A stretch of 33,799 nt of DNA from Byssovorax sp. (lineage in GTDB: Bacteria > Myxococcota_A > Polyangia > Polyangiales > Polyangiaceae), in contig JANYGI010000017.1 in assembly GCA_025362495.1 (NCBI GenBank), forward strand, positions 1-33,799, read 5' to 3'. Position 1 is the stretch's first letter. Each line of letters begins with the position of its first letter. Below the pieces are notes generated by a model. It saw only the letters and a program-made list of their open reading frames with translations, searched no databases and had not been told where the DNA came from. The position numbers and the translations under genes are program-made. Positions 7,840 to 17,237 of the stretch are shown here, in pieces.

Positions 7840-8625
7840 CTACTTACCGGTCCAGACAGGGGTGCGCTTCTCGAGGAAGGCCATCAATCCTTCGCGGGCG
7901 TCGTCGGTGGCGAGCACCCGCGCCAGCCGCTCGCGGAGGAGCGGTAACGCCGTCTCGAGATCGAGATCGGCCTGCGCGGCGAACGCCTCCAGCCCCAGCT
8001 TCACCGTGCTCGGGCTCTTCGCCGCGATGGAGTCGGTGATCTTCTTCACGGCAGAGTCGAGATCAGCCGCGTCGACCGCCTGATTGACGAGGCCAATCGC
8101 CTGGGCCTGATCAGCGTCCATCCGCTCCCCGAACAGCATCATCTCCAGCAAACGCCGCTTCGGCACGATCCGCTGGAGAACGGCCATGATCATCATGGGA
8201 AACAGCCCCACGTTGACCTCCGGCGTCGCGAGCCTGGCCCCGCGCGCGGCCACCGCGAAGTGCGACGCGGCGACGAGCCCGAGCCCGCCGCCCATCGCGT
8301 GACCGTTGACCCGCGCGACGATCGGCTTCGGATACCGCGTCATCGCCAGGAGCAGATCGGCGTAATCCCCCTTGTGCGGCAGCGCGTCGGGCCCGGCTCC
8401 AGCGGTCATCTGCGCGAAGTCGCCGCCGGCGCAGAAGGCATCTCCCGCCCCGGTGATCACCACGACGCGCACCGCCGCGTCGGCCGCGGCGTCGCCGAGC
8501 GCGTGAAGCAGCTCATTGACCATCACCGATCCTATCGCGTTCTTGCGAGCGGGGTTGTGGAGCGTCAGCGTGAGGACGCCGCCGGCCACCTCGGCGCGGA
8601 TCGCCGTGAAAACCCGCTCGATCAC
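7840..8625 (-). CDS. Crotonase-family enzyme (enoyl-CoA hydratase/isomerase-like)
   Basis: A 261-residue crotonase-fold protein starting at GTG 8625, overlapping the upstream gene by four bases (GTGA). The oxyanion-hole loops are present: DAFCAGGDFAQM and NGHAMGGGLGLVAAS. Of the two catalytic glutamates of classical enoyl-CoA hydratase, the second is present (TPEVNVG, E136), but the position of the first is glycine (G116 in GGGLGL, where hydratases have GGGCEL). It may therefore be an isomerase, decarboxylase or other crotonase activity rather than a classical hydratase. The long upstream extension in the same frame is a shadow of the neighbour. Operon context points to acyl-CoA breakdown. 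Confidence 0.88.
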   Translation of the reverse strand: MIERVFTAIRAEVAGGVLTLTLHNPARKNAIGSVMVNELLHALGDAAADAAVRVVVITGAGDAFCAGGDFAQMTAGAGPDALPHKGDYADLLLAMTRYPKPIVARVNGHAMGGGLGLVAASHFAVAARGARLATPEVNVGLFPMMIMAVLQRIVPKRRLLEMMLFGERMDADQAQAIGLVNQAVDAADLDSAVKKITDSIAAKSPSTVKLGLEAFAAQADLDLETALPLLRERLARVLATDDAREGLMAFLEKRTPVWTGK

Positions 8626-9530
8626 GACGCCGGGCCGAGGCTCAGGATCGCCCTCGCCTCGTCCACGGTCGCCGGCTTGCGGCCGACGTCGCGCGTCATC
8701 CGCGCCGCGACCTCCACCAGCTCCCCGTTGCTCTTCGCCATCTCGCCGTTCGGCAAGTACAGGTGATCTTCGAGGCCGCAGCGGATGTTGCCGCCGAGCA
8801 CGAGCGCCGCCGCGAGCAGGCGCCATTGACCGTGGCTGATCCCGATCACCTCCCACTCCGATCCAGCCGGCATGATCCGGGTCTGGAGCTGGAGCGACTC
8901 GACGTGTCCGGGGATGCCGCCGAGCACGTTGAGGATGAACGAGAACTGGAGCGGTCCAGAGAGCAGCCCCATGTCGATCAGCGGCCAGATCCCCTGGGTG
9001 TGCCCGGTGTCGAAGCACTCGAGCTCGGGCTTCACCCCCGCTTCCTTCATGGCCTGAAGGAGCTTGACGTTCTTGCCGTAGGTGTTGGGAAACACCATGT
9101 CGAAGTCGAACGCTTTGCGGGCGCGCGAGTACTTCGAGTAGTTCATCGTCCCCATGTTGAGGGCGGCGATCTCCGGCTTGCTCTCGCGGATGTAGGCGCA
9201 CTGCTCGGACACGTCCTCCAGGATGGTGCCAGTCGAGAAGTTGAGGATGACGGGCGAGCGCTTGCGCACCTCGGCCTTGATCTCGGCGAACTTCGCCGGC
9301 GAGAACGTGGGCGAGCCGTCGTCGTTGCGAGCGTGGATGTGGACCACGACGGCGCCCGCCTCGTAGGCGCGTCGGGCCTCTTCGCCGATCTCGGCCGGGG
9401 TGTAGGGGATCCCCGGGCATTGCTTGCGGTTGGCGAGCACGCCGTCGAGAGCGCAGGTGATCACGCAGAGATCGGGATCGCGCGTGGCCGAGCGGCGGGG
9501 CTCGCCGGTGTACGTGGGCTTCTCTTTCAT
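8622..9530 (-). CDS. BKACE family beta-keto acid cleavage enzyme (Kce-like)
   Basis: A 302-residue TIM-barrel protein of the DUF849/BKACE family, whose founding member is 3-keto-5-aminohexanoate cleavage enzyme (Kce). The family condenses a beta-keto acid with acetyl-CoA and cleaves it to acetoacetate plus a new acyl-CoA, using zinc. The zinc ligands are visible as HIH (H64 and H66 in VVVHIHARNDDG) and the later Glu in GLEDHLY (E254). Other family segments are PYTPAEIGEEARRAYEAGA and GGNIRCGLED. The rest of the lysine-fermentation set (aminomutases, Kdd, Kal) is absent, so the substrate is unlikely to be assigned from Kce alone. GGAGG lies upstream of the ATG, which overlaps the marR stop (ATGA). 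Confidence 0.92.
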   Translation of the reverse strand: MKEKPTYTGEPRRSATRDPDLCVITCALDGVLANRKQCPGIPYTPAEIGEEARRAYEAGAVVVHIHARNDDGSPTFSPAKFAEIKAEVRKRSPVILNFSTGTILEDVSEQCAYIRESKPEIAALNMGTMNYSKYSRARKAFDFDMVFPNTYGKNVKLLQAMKEAGVKPELECFDTGHTQGIWPLIDMGLLSGPLQFSFILNVLGGIPGHVESLQLQTRIMPAGSEWEVIGISHGQWRLLAAALVLGGNIRCGLEDHLYLPNGEMAKSNGELVEVAARMTRDVGRKPATVDEARAILSLGPAS

Positions 9531-10042
9531 GTGTCCTCCGGCGGCGCCGCATCCATCGCTCCATCGGCGATGTGGGTGCGGACGTACCGTTGCAGCTTGT
9601 TCATGATGCGGAGTAAATCGCGGAGATCAGCGTGGCTGAGGCCGACGAGCGCGCCGCGGAAGATCTCCATCGGCTCGACCTGGATCTGCTTGGCGAGCTT
9701 CTGGCCCTTCTCGCTCAGGCTGATGTGAACGACGCGGCGGTCGGCGGTCGAGCGGTCGCGGCGGACCAACCCCTCTCGCTCCATCCGGTCGATGATCCCG
9801 GTGACCGTGCTGTTCTGGGCGCGGATCCGCTCGGACAGCGACGAGAGCGAGAGGTTCTCGAACGTCTCGAGGAGCTTTATCACCGTGAGCTGAGGCCCGG
9901 TGAGGCCAAACTGGCTGGCGAGCCCCTTCGTGAGCCGGCGTGACTCGGTATAGAGGTAGATGATCGTCTCGACGATCGAGTCGATTTCAGGCCTGGGCTC
10001 GGGATCGGGGGGTAGGGCTGAGGGCGGCACGATGTTTCGCAT
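9527..10042 (-). CDS. MarR family transcriptional regulator
   Basis: A 171-residue winged-helix regulator and first gene of the acyl-CoA operon. The MarR core is clear: GLTGPQLTVIKLLETFENLS, SLSERIRAQNSTVTGIIDRM as recognition helix region, and the wing DRSTADRRVVHISLSEKGQ. Helices at both ends would form the dimer interface. It probably represses the operon and responds to a CoA thioester or aromatic/organic acid, as many MarR proteins do; the ligand is not visible. The chosen ATG at 10042 lies inside the candidate operator and only a few bases from the -10, so translation may be leaderless, or may begin at the GTG at codon five. Confidence 0.93.
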   Translation of the reverse strand: MRNIVPPSALPPDPEPRPEIDSIVETIIYLYTESRRLTKGLASQFGLTGPQLTVIKLLETFENLSLSSLSERIRAQNSTVTGIIDRMEREGLVRRDRSTADRRVVHISLSEKGQKLAKQIQVEPMEIFRGALVGLSHADLRDLLRIMNKLQRYVRTHIADGAMDAAPPEDT

Positions 10043-10073
10043 ACGAAATATTCGACGCGCGCACGATTGTCAA
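10035..10073 (-). promoter_or_regulatory. marR promoter with overlapping inverted-repeat operator
   Basis: On the minus strand TTGACA (10073-10068) and TATTTC (10050-10045) are separated by 17 bases. An inverted repeat TTTCG/CGAAA with a four-base centre (10035-10048) covers the -10, the predicted start of transcription and the marR ATG. A second small repeat, CGAA/TTCG, overlaps it upstream. MarR proteins often bind such repeats of their own promoter, so autorepression is inferred. Confidence 0.6.
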
Positions 10074-10170
10074 TGGCCGGCCCGGGAAACACCGTGATCG
10101 CCCCGACCGAGACGGCGGAATGCGGCCGAGCGCGCGGGCGTACAGAGCGCCTCACCACGAGGACGGGATC

Positions 10171-12174
10171 ATGGGACGACGACTTCTTCTTCTGGGCGCG
10201 GTCGCGACCATCGCGGCCTGCAGCGCCGCTCCGACGGCGGGCCCGGGCGCGGCGGAGAGCGAGGCGCGCGTGGCGCCGACGCGGACCGACACCGAGACCG
10301 AGGCCGCGCCGGCCGTGGCGATCGCCGCGCCGGCCACGACGCCGGCGGGGCGCTGCGCGCGGCTCCACCCCGGCGCGGGGGCGGCGCGGCTCGGCGCGAT
10401 CCACCAGGGCAGCAGCGTCGCGCTGGCGACGATCGACGGCGCCACGATCGCCTACGTCGCCGACGAGGACGACAGCGCCCTCCACACCTTCGACGTCGAT
10501 CACGGCACCGAGCTCGCGGTGACGCCGCTCGACGGCGCGCCCTCGCAGCTCCTCGTGCTGGGCGATGGGCGCGTCGCGGTCGCGCTCCGCGATCGCAACC
10601 GTGTCGCGATCCTCGAGCCGCCGGCCCGCGCGGATCTGCCGCTCGACGCGCTCTGCGACGCGCCCGTGGCGATCGAGCCGGTGGCGCTGGCGACGTCGCC
10701 CGACGGGGCGCGCCTCTTCGTCACGAGCGGCTGGGGCCACGCGCTGACCGCGCTCGATGCGAGCGATCTCGCGACGGCCTTCACTGTCGACCTGCCGCGC
10801 GAGCCGCGCTCGATCGTCATCGACGACAACGGCCGCCGCGCCTTCGTCGCCCACGTCGTCGGCGCGACGATGTCGGCGGTGAGCCTCGACACCCGCGATC
10901 ACGCGGTCCACGCGATCGATCTCCGCGCCTCCGCCAAGGCCGGGTGCCAGGGCTACGCGCTGACGATGACCAGCCTGGTCGCGCCGGGCCGCGACGCCGC
11001 GAGCGCGGGGACGGGCCGGCTCTTCGCGCCGATGGTGACGGTGGATCCAGGCGATCCGAAGCCTTCTTTCGGCTACGGCGGCGCGCTCGAGGTCCCCGCC
11101 GAGACCGCGCTCGTCAGCGTCGTCGACACCACGGCCGAGCGCACGCTCACCCGCGCTCGCGGCTCCGACGGGGCGAGCCGTCGGCGCGAGTGCCTCCTGC
11201 CGCGCAGCGCGACGATGGACCCGGACGGCGGCCTCCTCGTGAGCTGCCTCGGCATCGACGCGGTCGTCGAGCTCGACGCGCGCGCGCAGAACCCCGCGGC
11301 GGTGGAGCGGCGGCGCTTTCACGTCGCGGCGGGGCCGACGGGCGTCGCCGCGGACCCCGAGCATCGCCGCGCCGTCGTGTGGTCGCAGTTCGCGCACGAG
11401 CTCTCGGTGATCGATCTCGCGGCGCCGATCGTGGCCAGGAAGGGCGCGACGCCCGCGCCCGACTCGACGCCCGCGATCCGGATCGCGGCGATGCGCGAGC
11501 AGGGCTCGTGGGTCACCCCCGAGATCGCCCGCGGCCGCGCCCTCTTCCACGCCACCGACGACGCGCGGGTCTCGCGCGACGGCCGCGCCTGCGCGAGCTG
11601 CCACCCCGACGGCCGCGAGGACTCGCTCACGTGGTCGACGCCCGACGGCCCGCGCCAGACGATCATGCTCGCGGGCCGCGTCGTCGGGAGCGAGCCCTTC
11701 GGCTGGTTCGGCGCGAACAAGACGCTCTCCGCGCACCTGACGCGCACCCTGCAGCGCCTCGGCGGGACGGGGCTCGACAAGAGCAAGGGCGACCTCGCCG
11801 CGCTGCTGGCGTACCTCGGCGCGATGCGCGCGCCTTCGCTCGCCGGCGCGCCCGCGGACCCGACCCGCGCGGCCCTGATCGAGCGCGGCCACGACATCTT
11901 CCTCGAGCCCGCGCAGGGGTGCTCCACCTGCCACCTCGGCGCCGGCACCGACAGGCGCGCGCACGACGTCAAGAGCGGCAACGTCGACGAGACCAGCCTC
12001 CGCTTCGACACGCCGTCGCTCCGCTACGTCTCCGGGACGGCGCCCTACTTCCACGACGGGCGCTTCCGCTCGCTCGAGGACGTGATGGAGCACAGCGACG
12101 GCACCATGGGCCACACGATGCACCTCTCTCGCCCGGACCTGCTGGCCCTCGTGGCCTACCTGGAGACGCTGTGA
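10171..12174 (+). CDS. Beta-propeller di-haem cytochrome c lipoprotein
   Basis: The 667-residue protein starts at ATG 10171 (GAGGA upstream) with a lipoprotein signal, lipobox IAAC. Residues of about 60-440 contain repeated propeller-like segments of the YncE/surface-antigen type (TIDGATIAYVADEDDSALHT, VALATSPDGARLFVTSG, SIVIDDNGRRAFVAHVV). Two haem c motifs follow, C474ASCH478 and C584STCH588, in a cytochrome c peroxidase/MauG-like module that ends FHDGRFRSLEDVMEHSDGTM and a helix. It should be a periplasmic or surface electron-transfer or peroxidase-type enzyme. The propeller fused to di-haem module is a recurrent architecture in myxobacterial lipoproteins, but the substrate is unknown. Its stop overlaps the GTG of the next lipoprotein. 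Confidence 0.88.
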   Translation: MGRRLLLLGAVATIAACSAAPTAGPGAAESEARVAPTRTDTETEAAPAVAIAAPATTPAGRCARLHPGAGAARLGAIHQGSSVALATIDGATIAYVADEDDSALHTFDVDHGTELAVTPLDGAPSQLLVLGDGRVAVALRDRNRVAILEPPARADLPLDALCDAPVAIEPVALATSPDGARLFVTSGWGHALTALDASDLATAFTVDLPREPRSIVIDDNGRRAFVAHVVGATMSAVSLDTRDHAVHAIDLRASAKAGCQGYALTMTSLVAPGRDAASAGTGRLFAPMVTVDPGDPKPSFGYGGALEVPAETALVSVVDTTAERTLTRARGSDGASRRRECLLPRSATMDPDGGLLVSCLGIDAVVELDARAQNPAAVERRRFHVAAGPTGVAADPEHRRAVVWSQFAHELSVIDLAAPIVARKGATPAPDSTPAIRIAAMREQGSWVTPEIARGRALFHATDDARVSRDGRACASCHPDGREDSLTWSTPDGPRQTIMLAGRVVGSEPFGWFGANKTLSAHLTRTLQRLGGTGLDKSKGDLAALLAYLGAMRAPSLAGAPADPTRAALIERGHDIFLEPAQGCSTCHLGAGTDRRAHDVKSGNVDETSLRFDTPSLRYVSGTAPYFHDGRFRSLEDVMEHSDGTMGHTMHLSRPDLLALVAYLETL

Positions 12175-13181
12175 TTCGCCTCGATCGCGCGCTGCTGCTG
12201 CCCCTGCTCGCCGCGCTCGGCTGCGCGGGCGCGCCCCCCTCGCCGCGCGCCGCCGCTCCGGCCGCCGCGCCCCGGCCGATCGTTGCTGCTGCAACCATCT
12301 CGGCCGCCCCGATCGTTGCAGCAGCAACGATCGCTCCCTCCCCCGCTCCGATCGATCGCGCCGCCCTCCCCGCCGGCTGGGTCCGCGGCGCGCTCGCCCC
12401 GCTCGATCCAGGGCCGAAGACCGCCCCGCTGAACCTCGGCCCGCAGCGGACGATCGTGGCGCCGATCGCGCTCCGCCTCGCCGACCTGCCGCTGATCGAG
12501 ATCACGCCGCGGCCGCTGGACACGCAGCGACCGGGGCCGAAAGCGCCGCCGCCCGGCGAGCCCTCGCGCGAGATCTTCATCGCCCCCGGCTGCAGTCGCG
12601 CCAGCGTCCGCAACCACGACGTCGGCACGATCACCGTCGGGTGGAGCTCGCTGCCGATCGCGCCGCAGTCCGGCGGCGGCGTCATGCTCGGGGGCTTCAA
12701 CGGCGGCGACGGCCACGATCGCTACACGCCCGCCTCGTGGCGGACCCTCGATCGCGCGCCGGGCGGCGCCCTCCGCTACCGCGAGACCAACGCCTGGTTC
12801 GACGTGATCACCTGCAAGGCCTACGAGGTGCGGCACATGGAGGCGGTGGCGACGCCGATCGCCTCCGGGCTCGGCTACGCGTTCCGCACGCACTGCCCGA
12901 GCTGCAAGGCCGCCGACGTCGATCAGCTTCACCTGATCACGCCCGGCACCGGCTGGGGTACCGACCCCTTCGATCACACCGAGATCGCGCTCGGGCCGGG
13001 CCAGAGCACGACGCGGGTGCTCACGCTCGGCAGCAGCGCGATCCGTCGCTTTCGCGAGGCCGGATCGCTCGCCGACCGCGTCGCCGACGCCCAGCTCGGC
13101 CTCGACATCGTGCAGGGCACCGGCGAGTCCGAGCCGACCGCGATGGTGTACGTGACCGATCCGCCGCCCTCGCGTTTCTAG
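12171..13181 (+). CDS. Unknown lipoprotein coupled to the cytochrome
   Basis: A 336-residue protein from GTG 12171, overlapping the cytochrome stop (GTGA). A lipoprotein signal ends in LGCAG. An Ala/Pro-rich linker with a duplicated PIVAAATI peptide follows, encoded by a palindromic DNA repeat. The globular part from about residue 85 includes REIFIAPGCSRASVRNHDVG, then THCPSCKAADVDQLHL with a CxxC, and GTDPFDHTEIALGPGQSTT. I recognise no family. The coupling suggests it works with the cytochrome at the same membrane, possibly as a partner or substrate-binding protein, which is inference. There is an in-frame spurious extension upstream inside the cytochrome gene that I reject. Confidence 0.75.
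   Translation: MIRLDRALLLPLLAALGCAGAPPSPRAAAPAAAPRPIVAAATISAAPIVAAATIAPSPAPIDRAALPAGWVRGALAPLDPGPKTAPLNLGPQRTIVAPIALRLADLPLIEITPRPLDTQRPGPKAPPPGEPSREIFIAPGCSRASVRNHDVGTITVGWSSLPIAPQSGGGVMLGGFNGGDGHDRYTPASWRTLDRAPGGALRYRETNAWFDVITCKAYEVRHMEAVATPIASGLGYAFRTHCPSCKAADVDQLHLITPGTGWGTDPFDHTEIALGPGQSTTRVLTLGSSAIRRFREAGSLADRVADAQLGLDIVQGTGESEPTAMVYVTDPPPSRF
12278..12333. repeat. Palindromic direct repeat within lipoprotein linker
   Basis: Two near-identical copies of GATCGTTGCnGCnGCAAC (12278-12295 and 12311-12328) lie 33 bases apart in the coding sequence. Each is itself nearly palindromic; the second reads as a perfect hairpin GATCGTTGC/GCAACGATC around AGCA. The first 17 bases are also the exact reverse complement of the end of the second copy. 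They encode the repeated peptide PIVAAATI. Confidence 0.8.
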
Positions 13182-13250
13182 CCGTGGCGGCCGGGATCGC
13201 GCCTGTACAGCGCGCGCCGCGGCGTGCGATGATCGCGCCCTGAACCCCCG

Positions 13251-13693
13251 ATGCGACTCGACGCCGACATTCTCAGGCTCGCGGTGGAGCTCGACGACGC
13301 CGACGTCGAGGCGCTGCGCGTGTGCTTCCGCGGCCGGCAGTACCGCGCCGGCCAGACGATCTTCCGCGAGGGTGAGCCGGGGGGCTTTCTGATCCTGGTC
13401 AGCGAGGGCGAGCTCAGCGTGTCGACGCGCAGCCCCGGCCGAGCGGAGACGAAGATCGGACGCGTCGTCGCCGGCGAGCTCTGCGGGGAGATGGCCCTGA
13501 TCGATCCGGCGCCGCGCTCGGCCACGGTCACGGCCCGCACCGACGCCGTGGGCTGGGAGCTCGGCCACGACGCGCTGGACGTGCTGCGTCGCAACGCCCC
13601 CTCGGCCGCGCGCGCCGTCGTGCGGGCCGCGCTCCGCACCGTCGCGGGCCGCCTGCGTCGCCTCGGCGATCGCGTCGACAGCGAGGCCCGATC

Positions 13694-13697
<4 letters not shown>
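13251..13697 (+). CDS. Cyclic nucleotide-binding domain protein
   Basis: A 148-residue stand-alone cNMP-binding domain (CAP effector fold). Strands and turns are clear: RQYRAGQTIFREGEPGGFLI, LVSEGELSVSTR, and the phosphate-binding cassette GELCGEMALIDPAPRSATVT, which retains the Gly-Glu and Arg pattern expected to hold a cyclic nucleotide. There is no DNA-binding domain, so it is not a complete CRP regulator. The ATG at 13251 has no Shine-Dalgarno. The stop overlaps the start of the kinase gene (GTGA), and that kinase also carries such a domain, so the pair probably functions together in cNMP-responsive phosphorylation. That functional link is inference. Confidence 0.88.
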
Positions 13698-15199
<1,502 letters not shown>

Positions 15200-15242
15200 C
15201 GCGCCCGGCGCGAGCGTGACTGTCAGGCCACCTCGAGCGTGC

Positions 15243-15935
15243 CTACTCGCAGACCACCTTGTCGCTGTGATACAGCGATTTGCACTCTGCCGTCGACGCG
15301 CAGCCCAGCCAGGCGCAGCGGTGATTCTCGCAGGTGAAGCGGCTCGCGTCGGGCCCCTGGCCGGCCGGAGGTGCGCAGTCGGCGGGCGCGTTGCAGGCGA
15401 TCACGCAGCCGGCCACCGGCGCCCCGCCCTCCTTGACGCAGATGAACTTGTCGCTCTGGAACGTGGCGCTGCACTCCGCGTTCGACTTGCACCCTTGCCA
15501 CTGGCAACGTCCGCCGTTGCACTGATAGTGAGAGGCGTCGTCGGGCGCGCCCTGGCCCGCGCAGTCGGCGGGCACGGTGCAGCTGTGGACGCACCCGGGC
15601 ACCGGCGCCCCGCCCTCCTTCACGCAGACGAAATTGTCACTCTGGAAGGCCGCGGTGCACTCGGCCTTCGACTTGCATCCTTGCCAGTGACAGCGCCCCG
15701 CGACGCACTGGAAATGGCTCGCGTCCTCGAGGCCCGAGCCCGTGCCGCAGTCCTGAGCGGTGCTGCACGTCGGGTTGCATGTGGGCGGATGCTGCGCGCC
15801 CGAGGACACGTTCTGGGTGACCCCTCCGTCCGTCGCCTGCGCGTCCGCGCGAGGTGAGGATTTGCACCCCACGAATACCGACAAAGCGCCCAGCAGCCCG
15901 AGCGTTGCCGCCGTCAGCCCGTGCCTGATGTGCAT
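15243..15935 (-). CDS. Cys-rich three-repeat lipoprotein
   Basis: A 230-residue protein starting at ATG 15935 with AAAGGA upstream, lipoprotein signal ending VGC. After a short linker there are three tandem Cys-rich units of about 62 residues with the pattern C-P/A-DC...DAS-F/Y-C...RC-WxGC-S-AEC...SD-xVC. Each unit has about eight cysteines, enough for several disulfides. The DNA shows the same 186-base period. It is likely exported to the periplasm or cell surface as a disulfide-stabilised ligand-binding or structural protein. I do not know a named family. It is convergent with the kinase gene, 43 bases away, and upstream of nothing on the same strand except the gap before the TPR gene. Confidence 0.82.
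   Translation of the reverse strand: MHIRHGLTAATLGLLGALSVFVGCKSSPRADAQATDGGVTQNVSSGAQHPPTCNPTCSTAQDCGTGSGLEDASHFQCVAGRCHWQGCKSKAECTAAFQSDNFVCVKEGGAPVPGCVHSCTVPADCAGQGAPDDASHYQCNGGRCQWQGCKSNAECSATFQSDKFICVKEGGAPVAGCVIACNAPADCAPPAGQGPDASRFTCENHRCAWLGCASTAECKSLYHSDKVVCE
15415..15786 (-). repeat. 186-bp tandem coding repeats
   Basis: Two consecutive 186-base units, 15415-15600 and 15601-15786, share long near-identical stretches, for example the segment beginning ACCGGCGCCCCGCCCTCCTT in both. They encode the first two full Cys-rich repeats of the lipoprotein. The third, toward the C-terminus, is more diverged. This indicates internal duplication within the gene. Confidence 0.8.
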
Positions 15936-16013
15936 GATGAAGTCCTTTCGACGGGAAGGGCCTTCATCAACTTACGGTCCATCCGCGGGCCGCCTCATTC
16001 GTGCACAGCAAGC

Positions 16014-17219
16014 TCAAGGAGCCGCAGGGGCGGTCCCGTTCTTCTCGATTGAGTCGAGCTCCTGCAATACCGCCTTCACACGGGGATCCGCCGGATCGAG
16101 GGCTTTCGCCTTCAAATAGGCCTCGCGAGCCTCCTTCGTCTGGCCCTGCTTGGCGAGCGCGTTCCCGAGGTTGATCCAGGCGCTGCCGAGCTTGTCGTCG
16201 AGCTTCAAGGCCTCTCGATAGAGGGCTATGGCCTTCGGCAGATCCCCCTTCAGGGAGTACGCATAGCCGAGGTTCGAGCGGTAGGTCGCGCGCTGCGGAT
16301 CCTTCGCGACCGCGGCGGCGAGGATGGCCGTCGCGCGCGCGGGATCGTTGGCGAAGAGCAGCGCTGTCCCCAGATCGTTCTGCACGCGGGCGTCGTCGGG
16401 AGCGAGCGCGGCTGCGCGCTCGTAGGCCGCGACGGCCTCGCCGGCGCGCCCCGCCGAGAGGAGCGCCGTACCGAGGTTGGTCTGCCGCTCGGCGTCTCCG
16501 GGCGCGATCTCCGCGGAGCGAGCCAGCTCGCGGATGGCCTCGGGGAGGTGGCCTCCGGCGAGGTGGGCAATCCCCAGGGCCGAGTGGGCCTCGGCGTCGC
16601 CGGGCGCGAGCTCGACGGCGCGCCGCAGCGACGTCATCGCGTCTCCCGTGCTCCCGAGCACCAGATAGGCGCGCCCGAGCTCGAGGTGCGCCGGAGCATA
16701 GGTATCGTCGAGCTTGATCGCCCGCTTGAGCTCGCTCACCGCGGCGGTGAGCGCCGGGCTCTTCGGGGCCGAGTTGAAGTCGACGGGGACGCCGGCCCTG
16801 GCGATCTTCGCGCGCACCGCGCCCACGATCGCCGCCGGGTCCTTGCGATCCGCGGCCACGGCCTCGCGATAGGCCTTCTCGGCAGCGGCGTAGTCGCCGG
16901 CTGCAAAGGCGGTATCGCCGGTCGTCAGCAGCTTGTCCTCGGGGCTACCCGTCCCCCGGGCGACGCGAGCCGGCGGGCTCGGCGCGGGCAGCGGCGCGGC
17001 GGGCGCGTCGAGCGGCACGCCCGATCCCGCGGGCTCCGCCGACGGCAGCGCGAGCGGCGTGGAAGCCACGGGCGGCGGCGGCGCCGTCACCGGAGGAGCG
17101 GTGTTGACGAGGGGAGCCGGAGGCCCGCCTCGCTCGGGGCCGAACGGCGCCGGATCCACCGCGGGGGTGGAGCCGCACGCCGCGAGCAGGAGCACCAGAG
17201 TACCGAGCGCGCTTCGCAT
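16014..17219 (-). CDS. TPR-repeat lipoprotein
   Basis: A 401-residue protein with a lipoprotein signal (lipobox LAAC) and a long Pro/Ala-rich linker to about residue 85. The remainder is a run of tetratricopeptide repeats, e.g. FAAGDYAAAEKAYREAVAAD, APAHLELGRAYLVLGS, AEAHSALGIAHLAGGHLPEA, ATYRSNLGYAYSLKGDLPKA and SAWINLGNALAKQGQTKEA. TPR arrays scaffold protein complexes, so this is probably an envelope-anchored scaffold. It lies 18 bases downstream of the SpoVR gene in the same direction and is likely part of that operon, an unusual partner for it. Confidence 0.88.
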   Translation of the reverse strand: MRSALGTLVLLLAACGSTPAVDPAPFGPERGGPPAPLVNTAPPVTAPPPPVASTPLALPSAEPAGSGVPLDAPAAPLPAPSPPARVARGTGSPEDKLLTTGDTAFAAGDYAAAEKAYREAVAADRKDPAAIVGAVRAKIARAGVPVDFNSAPKSPALTAAVSELKRAIKLDDTYAPAHLELGRAYLVLGSTGDAMTSLRRAVELAPGDAEAHSALGIAHLAGGHLPEAIRELARSAEIAPGDAERQTNLGTALLSAGRAGEAVAAYERAAALAPDDARVQNDLGTALLFANDPARATAILAAAVAKDPQRATYRSNLGYAYSLKGDLPKAIALYREALKLDDKLGSAWINLGNALAKQGQTKEAREAYLKAKALDPADPRVKAVLQELDSIEKNGTAPAAP

Positions 17220-17237
17220 CGACGCCGGGCGGCCTGC

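Noticed and set aside
9880-12327. An 815-codon open frame on the minus strand antisense to the cytochrome gene
   Set aside because: Arg/Ala/Gly-rich composition without motifs, antisense to a gene with two haem motifs and a signal peptide; typical of high-GC DNA.
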